Origin: Roseicella aerolata
GTDB taxonomy: Bacteria > Pseudomonadota > Alphaproteobacteria > Acetobacterales > Acetobacteraceae
DNA: 64,000 bases
Assembly (NCBI RefSeq): GCF_020523605.1
Contig: NZ_JAJAQI010000001.1
Location: forward strand, 243,670 to 307,669
Direction of reading: 5' to 3'
Shown: piece by piece, positions 7,536-15,714 of the stretch
How the letters are laid out: every line of letters begins with the position of its first letter
How positions within the stretch are numbered: the stretch's first letter is position 1
Position numbers and translations under genes: made by a program
The notes under the pieces: model-generated
Database searches by the model: none
Seen by the model: the letters and a program-made list of their open reading frames with translations, nothing else
What the model was told of the DNA's origin: nothing

Positions 7536-8339
7536 ATGGACATCGCTGCCCTGCTCTCCGCCCTTGCCATGGGGGTGCTGGAGGGCCTGACCGAGTTTCT
7601 GCCCGTCTCCTCGACCGGCCACCTGATCCTGCTGGCAGAGCTGATCGGCTTCCACGGCCCGCCCGGGAAGGTGTTCGAGATCTCCATCCAGCTCGGCGCC
7701 ATCTGCGCCGTCATCTGGGTGTACCGCGCGACGCTGCTCGGCCTGGTGCGCAACATGTGGCGGCCGGGGCTGGAGCGGTTCTACGCGATGAACCTGCTGC
7801 TCGCCTTCCTGCCGGCCGCGATCATCGGCGCGACCATGCACAAGACCATCACCCAGCTGCTCTTCAGCCCCTGGGTGGTCAGCATCGCGCTCATCATCGG
7901 CGGCATCGCCATCATCCTGATCGAGCGGATGCAGCGGGTCCCCGCCATCCGCTCGGTGCCGGAGATCGGGTTGGTGCCGGCGCTGCTGATCGGCTTCGGC
8001 CAGGCGCTGGCAATGATCCCGGGCACCTCGCGTTCCGGCGCCACCATCATCTCCGCGCTGCTGCTGGGTGTGGAGCGGAAGACGGCGGCGGAGTTCAGCT
8101 TCGTCCTGGCCATCCCGACCATGCTGGCGGCCACCGTCTTCAGCCTGGTGAAGGTGCGGGACCAGCTCGCGCCGGAGGGGCTGGGGCAGATCGGGGTGGG
8201 CTTCGCCGCGGCCTTCGTCGTGGCGCTGGTCACGGTGCGCGCGGTGCTGGCGGTGATCGGCCGCATCGGCTTCACGCCCTTCGGCTGGTACCGGATCGGG
8301 CTGGGGACGGTGATGCTGGCCTGGCTGCTGGCGCGGTAG
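7536..8339 (+). CDS. uppP: Undecaprenyl-diphosphatase (BacA/UppP)
   Basis: A 267-aa integral membrane phosphatase that recycles undecaprenyl diphosphate to the monophosphate carrier for peptidoglycan and polysaccharide synthesis; it also gives bacitracin tolerance. Both catalytic motifs are intact: EGLTEFLPVSSTGH (16-29) and PGTSRSG (162-168, with the essential Arg). Seven or eight hydrophobic segments span the length, which is normal for the family. The ribosome binding site before the ATG is weak (GGGAC). It stands alone; its downstream neighbour is convergent. Confidence 0.95.
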   Translation: MDIAALLSALAMGVLEGLTEFLPVSSTGHLILLAELIGFHGPPGKVFEISIQLGAICAVIWVYRATLLGLVRNMWRPGLERFYAMNLLLAFLPAAIIGATMHKTITQLLFSPWVVSIALIIGGIAIILIERMQRVPAIRSVPEIGLVPALLIGFGQALAMIPGTSRSGATIISALLLGVERKTAAEFSFVLAIPTMLAATVFSLVKVRDQLAPEGLGQIGVGFAAAFVVALVTVRAVLAVIGRIGFTPFGWYRIGLGTVMLAWLLAR

Positions 8340-8487
8340 CGCCCGGCGGCATGGCCGGCCCATGGCGGCCGGCCGAAGGGGCGCCGGGGCCGTGCCGCCG
8401 GGCCGGGGGCACCGGGAAGCGCCCGCCTTGCTGCGGGGCGGCATGCGGCCCGAGGGGCCGGTGCCGGTGGCGCGCCCCGGCCCGCGC

Positions 8488-9429
8488 CTATCCCAGGATG
8501 CTCCCCGGCTCGCAATTCCCGCCGCAGACCAGCACGCCGACCCGCGCCCCCGCCGGCGCCGTCCAGGCGCCGCAGAGCAGCGCGGCCAGCGCCGTCGCCC
8601 CGCCCGGCTCCGCTACCACCCGCGCCGCCTCCCACAGCAGCCGCTGCGCCGCGCGGATCGCCGCATCCGGCACCAGCACCGCCTGCGCCACATGGTCCTT
8701 CGCCACCGCGAACATGAGCGCGCCCACCTGCCGGGCGCCCAGGCTGTCCGCCGCGACGCCGCCGACCGGCGCCGGCACCGGCCGACCCTCCCGCAGGGCG
8801 GTGGCCAGCGTCGGGCAGCCCTCCGGCTCCACGCTCACCACCTGGACACCTGTGCCGGCATACCATGCGGCCATGCCGCCGATCAGCCCGCCGCCGCCGG
8901 TCGCCACCAGCACATGGGTCAGCCCCGGCGCGTCCTCCTCGAACTCCAGCGCGACGGTGCCCTGGCCGGCCAGCACCTCCTCCTGGTCATAGGCATGGAT
9001 CATCAGCGCGCCGGTCTCCGCCGCGCGGGCCTCGCTCGCCTGCCGTGCCTCGTCATAGGCGCCGCCGCCCACCACCAGCCGCGCGCCATAGCCCTCGATC
9101 CGCGCCCGCTTGGCCGGGCCGGTGATCTCCGGCACGAAGATCTCGGCCGCCACGCCGAGCCGCCGCGCCGCATAGGCGACCGCGGCACCGTGATTGCCGC
9201 CGGAGGCCGCGATGACGCCGGCGCCGGGCAACCCGCGCGACAGCATCCGGTTGAAGGCGCCGCGCGGCTTGAAGGAGCCACTGGCCTGAAGCAATTCCAG
9301 CTTCGTCACGATATCATGGGCAAGGCCGAGATCGGCCCCGGCCAGCCGCAGCAGCGGCGTGCGCCGGACATGGGGGGCGATGCGCCGGGCGGCGTCCCGG
9401 ATCTCGTCACGGTTCGGATGGATGGACAT
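8488..9429 (-). CDS. PLP-dependent serine/threonine dehydratase family enzyme
   Basis: A 313-aa fold-type II PLP enzyme. Lys54 in GSFKPRGAFN is the Schiff-base lysine, SGGNHG (76-81) binds the substrate carboxylate and GGGGLIGG (178-185) binds the cofactor phosphate. It probably dehydrates threonine or serine to the 2-oxo acid, or racemises serine or a hydroxyaspartate; sequence alone does not decide. There is no C-terminal ACT domain, so it is not the feedback-regulated biosynthetic IlvA form. The start at 9429 gives the usual MSIHPNRDEI-type N-terminus; its ribosome binding site is poor. It is divergent from hprK across 105 nt. Confidence 0.85.
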   Translation of the reverse strand: MSIHPNRDEIRDAARRIAPHVRRTPLLRLAGADLGLAHDIVTKLELLQASGSFKPRGAFNRMLSRGLPGAGVIAASGGNHGAAVAYAARRLGVAAEIFVPEITGPAKRARIEGYGARLVVGGGAYDEARQASEARAAETGALMIHAYDQEEVLAGQGTVALEFEEDAPGLTHVLVATGGGGLIGGMAAWYAGTGVQVVSVEPEGCPTLATALREGRPVPAPVGGVAADSLGARQVGALMFAVAKDHVAQAVLVPDAAIRAAQRLLWEAARVVAEPGGATALAALLCGAWTAPAGARVGVLVCGGNCEPGSILG

Positions 9430-9534
9430 GATGTGCCACGGGTGGCATGCCCGACCGCGCGAGGCAACCGCGCCTCCCCTTGGAAGCCCCCCGGATTCCT
9501 GCCATGGTCGGTCGCCTGCTTGGTGGCGACCCGG

Positions 9535-9981
9535 ATGCTGCTCCATGCCAGTTCAGTCGCCCGTGAGGGGGAAGCCGTCCTGCTGCTCGGTCCCCCAGGG
9601 TCTGGAAAGTCCGATCTCGTGCTGCGCCTGATCCATGAGGGATGGCGGCTGGTCGCCGACGACCAGGTGGCCCTGCATGCCGAGGCCGGCAGGCTCAGCG
9701 CCGCGCCGCCCGAGGCGCTGCGCGGCATGCTGGAGGTGCGGGGCCTCGGCATTCTTCAGGACCTGGAGGTGGCGGCGCCGGCGCCGATCCGGCTGGCCGT
9801 CCGCCTCGTCGCCCGCTCCGGCATCGCCCGGCTGCCGGAGCCCGAGCGCTGGGCGGATGCCGGCATTGCCCTGCCGGCCATCCGGCTCGACCCCTTCGAG
9901 GCCTCGGCCACCGCCAAGCTCGGCCTTGCCCTCGACCTGGTCCTCGGCCGCGCCCGGCAGCGGGCGGGGGCCTTCGCATGA
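9535..9981 (+). CDS. hprK: HPr kinase/phosphorylase, short alphaproteobacterial form
   Basis: A 148-aa catalytic-domain-only HPr kinase/phosphorylase, which phosphorylates and dephosphorylates a serine of HPr in response to metabolic state. Seen: Walker A GPPGSGKS (19-26), VADD (40-43) and the HprK signature LEVRGLGIL (66-74). It lacks the N-terminal domain of the Firmicutes enzyme, as is normal in alphaproteobacteria. The start at 9535 gives the usual MLLHASSVA start; no strong ribosome binding site is visible. It heads an operon with overlapping genes down to ptsI. The sensor kinase pair that often precedes hprK in other alphaproteobacteria is absent. Confidence 0.9.
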   Translation: MLLHASSVAREGEAVLLLGPPGSGKSDLVLRLIHEGWRLVADDQVALHAEAGRLSAAPPEALRGMLEVRGLGILQDLEVAAPAPIRLAVRLVARSGIARLPEPERWADAGIALPAIRLDPFEASATAKLGLALDLVLGRARQRAGAFA

Positions 9982-11030
9982 GCGGCGCGCCCGACCCGCT
10001 GGCCGAAAGGCCGCGCGCCCCGCTGCCGGGCGCCCGCCCGGTGGTGCTGGTCACCGGCCTCTCCGGCGCCGGCAAGGCCTCCATTCTCAAGGTGCTGGAG
10101 GATCTCGGCTACGAGACGGTGGACAACCCGCCGCTCAAGGTGCTGGAGGAACTGGTGGAGGACGGCGACGAGCCGATCGCCGCCGGCATCGACACCCGCA
10201 CGCGGGGCTTCATCCCGACCCAGGCCCTGACCACCCTGGCGCGGCTCCGCCGCAATCGCGGCATCACGGTGACCCTGGTCTTCGTCACCGCCGAGGATGC
10301 CGTGCTGCTCCGCCGCTATACCGAGACGCGGCGGCGCCATCCGCTGGCGCCGGGCGGCTCGCTCGGCAGCCGGGTCAGCGACGGCATCGCCCGGGAATCG
10401 GCGCTGCTGGCCCCGCTGCGGGATGCGGCCGACCTGGTGGTCGATACGTCCGACCTGCCGCTGCCGGGGCTGCGGCAGATGATCGAGCGGCGCTTCCGGC
10501 CGGAAGGGACGCCCGGCCTCTCGATCCAGGTGATGTCCTTCGGCTTCCCGCGCGGCCTGCCGCGCGAGGCGGACCTGGTCTTCGACGTGCGCTTCCTGCG
10601 CAATCCGCACTATGTGCCGGAGCTGAAGCCGCAGACCGGGCGGGACCCGGCGGTCGCCGCCTATGTGGAGGGCGACCCGGATTTCCCCGGCTTCTGGACC
10701 CGCCTGCTCGGCTTCGTCGATCCGCTGCTGCCGCGCTATGTGGCGGAAGGCAAGAAATACCTTACGGTTGCAATAGGCTGCACCGGCGGCAAGCACCGGT
10801 CGGTCCTTGTGGCGGAGCGTTTGGCAGACCATCTCCGTGGGGCGGGTTGGCGTGCGGACGTGACGCATCGGGAACTTGCTCAGGCAGCGCTTGCCGGGAT
10901 GGACCCGGGGGCGCTACCCGGCCACCGCAATCCGGCCCCCCTCGATCCGCGAGCGGGCGCCGATGGAGATACCGCCCCGACTCATTCGGACGGGGCGGGG
11001 GGTCGGGAGGCCCTGACGCGCACCCCATGA
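9978..11030 (+). CDS. rapZ: RapZ-type nucleotide-binding adaptor (YvcJ family)
   Basis: A 350-aa P-loop protein of the RapZ/YvcJ family. Relatives act as RNA-binding adaptors or regulators sensing amino-sugar status. The P-loop reads GLSGAGKA (27-34), with alanine in place of the usual serine, followed by EDLGYETVDNPP. The conserved C-terminal GCTGGKHRSV (about 265-274) is intact. A Pro/Asp/Gly-rich tail of about 50 residues after HREL makes it longer than the usual 285-300 aa. Its ATG overlaps the hprK stop in ATGA, so translation is coupled. The position between hprK and the PTS genes suggests a link with HPr phosphorylation, as in other proteobacteria. Confidence 0.9.
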   Translation: MSGAPDPLAERPRAPLPGARPVVLVTGLSGAGKASILKVLEDLGYETVDNPPLKVLEELVEDGDEPIAAGIDTRTRGFIPTQALTTLARLRRNRGITVTLVFVTAEDAVLLRRYTETRRRHPLAPGGSLGSRVSDGIARESALLAPLRDAADLVVDTSDLPLPGLRQMIERRFRPEGTPGLSIQVMSFGFPRGLPREADLVFDVRFLRNPHYVPELKPQTGRDPAVAAYVEGDPDFPGFWTRLLGFVDPLLPRYVAEGKKYLTVAIGCTGGKHRSVLVAERLADHLRGAGWRADVTHRELAQAALAGMDPGALPGHRNPAPLDPRAGADGDTAPTHSDGAGGREALTRTP

Positions 11031-11467
11031 TCGGATTGGTTCTCGTTACCCATGGCCGGCTCGCCGACGAATTGCGGCTCGCCATGGAACATGTGGTCGG
11101 CCCGCAACGCGCGGTCGCCACCGTCTGCATCGGCCCCGACGACGACATGGAGCGGCGCCGGCAGGATATCCGCGAGAGCATCGCGGCGGTGGACCAGGGC
11201 GATGGCGTCGTGGTGCTGACCGACATCATGGGCGGCACGCCCTGCAACCTGGCAGTCTCGCTGGCTGACCGGAAGCAGGTGGAGGTCATCGCCGGGGTGA
11301 ACCTCCCGCTCCTCGTCAAGCTCGCCAAGATCCGCTCGTCCGAGCCGCTGGCCGAGGCGGTCGATCATGCCGCGGCCGCCGGCCGCAAATACATCGCCGC
11401 CGCCGGCGACATCCCGAACGGGGTCGCCCGGGTGAACGGCGGCGCCAACGGAGGAAACAAGCCGTGA
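11027..11467 (+). CDS. PTS EIIA of the mannose family
   Basis: A 146-aa stand-alone EIIA(Man)-like protein. His9 in MIGLVLVTHG is the phosphorylated residue; TDIMGGTPCNLA is the other family landmark. No EIIB, EIIC or EIID partner is present, so it most likely serves in regulation rather than sugar uptake. It starts in an ATGA overlap with rapZ and ends in a GTGA overlap with the HPr gene. Confidence 0.9.
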   Translation: MIGLVLVTHGRLADELRLAMEHVVGPQRAVATVCIGPDDDMERRRQDIRESIAAVDQGDGVVVLTDIMGGTPCNLAVSLADRKQVEVIAGVNLPLLVKLAKIRSSEPLAEAVDHAAAAGRKYIAAAGDIPNGVARVNGGANGGNKP

Positions 11468-11802
11468 GCCATACCGCGACCCAGCCGATCGACTCTGGCT
11501 CCCATGCCGGCTGCGGCTGCGGCGAGGGAGAGATGGTCCTGCGGCAGACGCTGACCATCCGGAACAGCCGCGGCCTGCATGCCCGCGCCGCGGCCAAGCT
11601 GGTGACGCTGGCGGAGCGCTTCTCCGCTTGCCTGCATGTCTCGCGCGACGGGCAGCGGGTGCCCGCCTGTTCCATCATGGGGCTGATGATGCTGGGGGCC
11701 GGCCAGGGCAGCACGGTCGAGATCGAAGCCGAGGGCTGGGACGCCAAGGAGGCGCTCGAGGCGGTGGCCGGCCTGATCGAGGCCGGCTTCCATGAAGAAT
11801 GA
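11464..11802 (+). CDS. ptsH: Phosphocarrier protein HPr with N-terminal Cys-Gly extension
   Basis: A 112-aa HPr. His39 in NSRGLHARAA accepts phosphate from EI, and Ser70 in PACSIMGLMMLGA is the site expected to be phosphorylated by HprK. I take the GTG at 11464, which overlaps the EIIA stop codon (GTGA) and adds about 23 residues with HAGCGCG before the core; an ATG at 11533 would give a standard 89-aa HPr. Which start is used cannot be decided here. Both regulatory phosphorylation sites are retained, consistent with hprK in the same operon. Confidence 0.9.
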   Translation: MSHTATQPIDSGSHAGCGCGEGEMVLRQTLTIRNSRGLHARAAAKLVTLAERFSACLHVSRDGQRVPACSIMGLMMLGAGQGSTVEIEAEGWDAKEALEAVAGLIEAGFHEE

Positions 11803-13684
11803 GAAGGCCGAGGCACCGGCCGGGCTGATCGCCCGCGGCGCGGAGCGGGGCGCGGACCGCGTCGGGGAGCGGGGCAGTGAGGCGCCGCGGCGGGCCACCG
11901 CGCGCCGGACGCGTGAGCACGCCGTCCGCGGCATCCCCATCTCCCCGGGCATCGCCATCGGCCCGGTCTATGATACCAACGAGATCCCGGCCGAGGCGCC
12001 GCGCCGCGCCATCCTGCCTGGCCAGGTGGAGGCGGAGCGGCAGCGCCTGGCGGATGCCGTCGCGCTCTCGCGCAAGCAGCTGGGCAAGCTGAAGGCCCGG
12101 CTCGGCATCCTGCCCGAGGAGGCGCAGGAGGAGCTGGCGCCGCTGCTCGACGCCTACATCCTGATGCTGGGCAATTCCCGGCTGCTGCGCGGGGCGCGCC
12201 GACGGATCGAGGCCGAGCTGCTCGCGGCCGAGACCGCGGTCGGGGACGAGGCGGAGGCGATCGCGGCGCAGATCCTGGCGGCGAAGGACGATGACCGCGC
12301 CGGCCTCCGGCGCCGCGCCGACGAGGTGCGGGAGATCGCCAAGCGCCTGACCCGCAACCTGACCGCGACCCCCTTCCGCAGCCTGAAGGAGGTGCCGGAG
12401 GGCGCCATCCTGGTGGCCGAGGAGCTGACGCCGGCGGATGCCGCGCTGCTCGACCCCGCGCGCATCGCGGGCGTGGCGACCGAGGAGGGCGGGGCCGATG
12501 GCCATACCGCCATCATGCTGCGGGCGCTGGGCATCCCCTCCGTCCTCGGCTGCGTCGGGCTGACCGAGACGGCACAGCGCGGCGACCAGGCGGTGCTGGA
12601 CGGCAGCGCCGGCACCATCGTGCTGCGTCCGGGCGAGGCGGCGCTGGAGAAGGGGCGGGAGTCCCTCACGGCCTTCGCGCGGGAGCGCGCGAAGCTCGCC
12701 AAGCTGCGGCGCCTGCCGGCGGTGACGACGGATGGCGAGCCGGTGGAGCTGCAGGCCAATCTGGAGATCCCGGCCGAGCTGCCGCTGATCGCCCAGGCCG
12801 GCGCCCAGGGCATCGGGCTGCTGCGCACCGAATTCCTCTTCATGAACCGGGAGGACCTGCCGGACGAGGAGGCGCAGACCCAGGCCTATGCCGAGGTGCT
12901 GGAGGCGATGGGCTCCGACCCCGTCACCATCCGCGTGCTGGACTGGGGCGGCGAGAAGGACATGGAGGCGCTGAGCCAGGGCATCGCGCCGACCCATGCC
13001 GGGCCCAACCCGGCGCTCGGTCTGCGCGGCCTCCGGCTGCTGCTGAAGCGGCCGGAGCTGCTGGAGGCGCAGTTCGCCGCCATCCTCCGCGTTGCCGACC
13101 GCGGCAATGTCCGCATCCTCCTGCCGCTGGTGACCAACCCGTCGGAGGTGAAGGAGGCGCGCGACATCTATGAGAAGGTGGCGAAGCGGCTGAAGCGCAA
13201 GGGCGTGCACGTGCCGGAGAAGCTGCCCGAGCTCGGCGTGATGATCGAGACGCCGGGGGCGGCGCTGGCCGCGGATGCGATCGCGCTGGAGGCGGATTTC
13301 TTCGCGATCGGCACCAATGACCTCGCCATGTACACCCTGGCGGTGGACCGGGCGGAGGCGGAGGTGAGCCACCTGTACGACCCGCTGCACCCGGCGGTGC
13401 TGCGGCTGATGCAATTCGCGACCGAGGCCGCGCTGCGGCTGCGCATGCCGGTTTCCGTCTGCGGCGAGATGGCGGGCAACCCGCGGCTGGTGCCGCTGCT
13501 ACTGGGCCTCGGCATCCGCAGCCTGTCGATGAATGCCAGCGCCATCCCGCGGGTGAAGCAGGCGGTGCGGGCGCTCGATATCGGCGACTGCGCGCGCTTC
13601 GCCCGGCGGGTGATGGAGCAGTCCGACCCGCAGCGGATCCATGAACTCGTCATGGAGTTCGGGGCGGGGGCGGAGAAGGGATAG
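11792..13684 (+). CDS. ptsI: PTS enzyme I
   Basis: A 630-aa phosphoenolpyruvate:HPr phosphotransferase. Domains run from an Arg/Glu-rich extension (1-45), through RGIPISPGIAIGPVY and the HPr-binding helical region, to the phospho-histidine swivel (His238 in GGADGHTAIM), then the PEP-binding barrel with LRTEFLFMNR, IRVLDWGGEKD and VCGEMAGNP. There is no GAF domain, so it is a general EI rather than the nitrogen-type EI(Ntr). It overlaps the HPr gene by 11 nt. The operon has EI, HPr, EIIA and HprK but no sugar permease, so its output is probably regulatory. Confidence 0.95.
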   Translation: MKNEKAEAPAGLIARGAERGADRVGERGSEAPRRATARRTREHAVRGIPISPGIAIGPVYDTNEIPAEAPRRAILPGQVEAERQRLADAVALSRKQLGKLKARLGILPEEAQEELAPLLDAYILMLGNSRLLRGARRRIEAELLAAETAVGDEAEAIAAQILAAKDDDRAGLRRRADEVREIAKRLTRNLTATPFRSLKEVPEGAILVAEELTPADAALLDPARIAGVATEEGGADGHTAIMLRALGIPSVLGCVGLTETAQRGDQAVLDGSAGTIVLRPGEAALEKGRESLTAFARERAKLAKLRRLPAVTTDGEPVELQANLEIPAELPLIAQAGAQGIGLLRTEFLFMNREDLPDEEAQTQAYAEVLEAMGSDPVTIRVLDWGGEKDMEALSQGIAPTHAGPNPALGLRGLRLLLKRPELLEAQFAAILRVADRGNVRILLPLVTNPSEVKEARDIYEKVAKRLKRKGVHVPEKLPELGVMIETPGAALAADAIALEADFFAIGTNDLAMYTLAVDRAEAEVSHLYDPLHPAVLRLMQFATEAALRLRMPVSVCGEMAGNPRLVPLLLGLGIRSLSMNASAIPRVKQAVRALDIGDCARFARRVMEQSDPQRIHELVMEFGAGAEKG

Positions 13685-13703
13685 GGCGGGCTCACCCGCC
13701 TTT
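13685..13703 (+). terminator. Short hairpin with TTT after ptsI
   Basis: GGCGGG/CCCGCC with loop CTCA, then TTT, immediately after the ptsI stop codon. It also contains the stop codon of the small minus-strand gene at 13692, so it may work in both directions. Confidence 0.45.
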
Positions 13704-13859
13704 CCGCTTCGCCTTGCGCCGCGGCGGCACCTTCACGCCCCTGGCCATCTCCCGCTTCGCCGCCGCGGTCATCACCCCCCGCGCCGCACCGGCCCAGGCA
13801 TTGGCGGCGCTGAGCCAGAGGCTGAGCAGCGGGTTCTTCTTCGTCCAGGGATTCGCCAT
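13692..13859 (-). CDS. Conserved-looking 55-aa basic protein
   Basis: A small gene between ptsI and the GMC oxidoreductase. The product starts MANPWTKKNPLLSLWLSAAN, continues AWAGAARGVMTAAAKREMARG and ends in a strongly basic tail KVPPRRKAKRKGG. The KNPxLSxWLSxANxxxGxARG pattern recurs in small uncharacterised proteobacterial proteins I recall. The amphipathic helix and basic tail suggest binding to a membrane, granule or nucleic acid, but this is inference. It reads in the same direction as the GMC gene and begins 46 nt after that gene's stop, so they may be co-transcribed. The ribosome binding site is weak (GGGG). Confidence 0.6.
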   Translation of the reverse strand: MANPWTKKNPLLSLWLSAANAWAGAARGVMTAAAKREMARGVKVPPRRKAKRKGG

Positions 13860-13905
13860 CGCCCCGGGGGAACGCCGCAGGGCGATGGCCGTTGCGCGCG
13901 ACGGG

Positions 13906-15651
13906 TCAGGCCACGGCGTTGCTGCGCAGCGTGGCCGCCGGCTCGGCTTCCGCCAGCATGGCGTCCGCGATCTTCTCCGCCGTCATCAGCACGGGGAAAT
14001 TGGTGTTCGCGCAGGGCACCACCGGGAAGATCGAGGCATCGACCACCCGCAGCCCCTCCACCCCGCGCACCCGCCCCTCGGCGTCCACCACCGCCATCGG
14101 GTCGTCCTCGCGCCCCATGCGGCAGGAGCAGGAGGCATGCCAGACGCCGATGGTGGCCTTGCGGATGAAGGCCTCCAGCGCCTCCTCGTCCTCCATCACC
14201 TGGCGGAAGGTGAAGCCTTCCACCACGTAGCGCTCGATCAGCCAGCTTCGCAGCGCCGGCGGCCCGTCGAGCAGCGTGGCGATGGCCCGGGTCAGCCAGC
14301 GGTTCTTCTCGTTCACCACGCCGATCTTCCGCACCTTGTCGCTGTAGGCGGCGGGGAAGGGGTCGGTCGTCACCGCCGCCAGCGGCGCGCTGAGCTGGAT
14401 GGCGGCCAGCATGCGGAAGCCGCTCATCAGCCGGTCGAGGTCGCGGCGGTCGGAGAGCAGGTTGAACTCCACCACCGGCTCCTCCCGCCAGTCCGTGCTG
14501 GCCAGGCGCACCTGCCCGCTCTCGGAATAGGTCTTGTTCACGAAGGCCAGCAGGGAGGCGATCTGCTCCCCCACCGCATGCCAGGCGGACTTGCTGGCCA
14601 CCGCGACGAACATGTCGCCGGCCGGCGCCTCCGGGATGCCGGAGGAATAGCGGAGCCCCAGCAGGATGTGCCGGCGGGAATGCGCCTCCGTCAGCCGTGC
14701 CGGCTTGCGGATGAAGGAGGAGAGCGAGATGGAGGGGTGGTCCATCAGCCGCTGCCCGACGCCGGGAAGGGCCGAGCGGACCTCGATCCCCATCTCCCTG
14801 AGATGCCCGACCGGCCCGATCCCGTTCCGCAGCAGGATGGCGGGGGAATGGATGGCGCCGGAGGAGAGGATCACCTCCCGCCCGCGGAACTCGCGCGCCT
14901 GGCCGTCCACCAGGGCGGTGACGCCGACGCAGCGCCTGCCCTCGAAGAGCAGCCCGCTGACCTGGGTGTTGGTGGAGATGGTCAGGTTCCCGCGCCGCCG
15001 CACCTGCTCGTTCAGGTAGCCGACCGCGGCCGAGACGCGCTTCTTGCCGTCGATGGAGACGGTGACGGGGAAGTAGCCATCCTCGAAATGGCCGTTCTGG
15101 TCCGGCAGGTACTTGAAGCCGGCGAGGCGGAAGGCCTCGGCCGCCGCCCGGCTATGCTCGGGCCAGCGCTCGGGCGGGATGCGGGTGACGGTGATGTGGC
15201 CGTCCTTGCCGTGCCATTCGTCATCGAGGTCCAGGTCGCGCTCGACCTTGCGGAAATAGGGCAGCACCGAGTCCCAGTTCCAGCCGGCGGCGCCGCGCGC
15301 CTCCCACTCGTCATAATCGGTCGGCGCGCCGCGGTTCGCCATCTGGCCGTTGATGGAGGAGCCGCCGCCCAGCACCCGCGCCTGCTCGTATTTCCGCAAG
15401 GGGGGCGGCGCGGCCTCGGGGTTGTTGTGGGAGACGACCTGGGTGCGGACCTTCAGCTCGGTCCAGTGGAAGCGCGGGTCGAAATAGGCGGTGCCGGGAT
15501 AGGTGTCCTCGATCTCCCTCGGCACCTGGCCGGGCGGGGTGTCCTGCCCCGCCTCCAGCAGCAGCACGCGGTTGCCGGAGCGGGCCGAGAGCCGGTTGGC
15601 GAGCACCGAGCCGGCGGAGCCGCCGCCGACGATGATATGGCTGTAGTCCAC
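13906..15651 (-). CDS. GMC-family FAD-dependent oxidoreductase (choline dehydrogenase-like)
   Basis: A 581-aa flavoprotein alcohol dehydrogenase/oxidase. The start is a GTG at 15651 with GGGGGAAG five bases upstream; an ATG at 15696 has no such site. Seen: FAD-binding IIVGGGSAGSVLANRL at the N-terminus, VLGGGSSINGQMANRG, the GAIHSPAILLRNGIGP signature and the catalytic region with His505 in WHASCSCRMG and ANTNFPVLMTAEK. The family normally reads HPxGTCRMG, so the active-site loop is atypical. Its substrate cannot be told from sequence. No betaine aldehyde dehydrogenase gene is nearby, which argues against a simple choline-betaine operon. Confidence 0.85.
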   Translation of the reverse strand: MDYSHIIVGGGSAGSVLANRLSARSGNRVLLLEAGQDTPPGQVPREIEDTYPGTAYFDPRFHWTELKVRTQVVSHNNPEAAPPPLRKYEQARVLGGGSSINGQMANRGAPTDYDEWEARGAAGWNWDSVLPYFRKVERDLDLDDEWHGKDGHITVTRIPPERWPEHSRAAAEAFRLAGFKYLPDQNGHFEDGYFPVTVSIDGKKRVSAAVGYLNEQVRRRGNLTISTNTQVSGLLFEGRRCVGVTALVDGQAREFRGREVILSSGAIHSPAILLRNGIGPVGHLREMGIEVRSALPGVGQRLMDHPSISLSSFIRKPARLTEAHSRRHILLGLRYSSGIPEAPAGDMFVAVASKSAWHAVGEQIASLLAFVNKTYSESGQVRLASTDWREEPVVEFNLLSDRRDLDRLMSGFRMLAAIQLSAPLAAVTTDPFPAAYSDKVRKIGVVNEKNRWLTRAIATLLDGPPALRSWLIERYVVEGFTFRQVMEDEEALEAFIRKATIGVWHASCSCRMGREDDPMAVVDAEGRVRGVEGLRVVDASIFPVVPCANTNFPVLMTAEKIADAMLAEAEPAATLRSNAVA

Positions 15652-15714
15652 GCGCTTCCCCCCAGGGCTTCTGTCCTTGGGGGATTTTCCTAGCACGGGT
15701 CGCCCGGCGCGCCA

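Noticed and set aside
9535..13684. Sugar-transport PTS operon
   Set aside because: No EIIB, EIIC or EIID is encoded, and hprK and rapZ point to a regulatory role.
15652..15696. ATG at 15696 as start of the GMC oxidoreductase
   Set aside because: It has no ribosome binding site and adds residues ahead of the FAD motif, whereas the GTG at 15651 has GGGGGAAG at the right distance.
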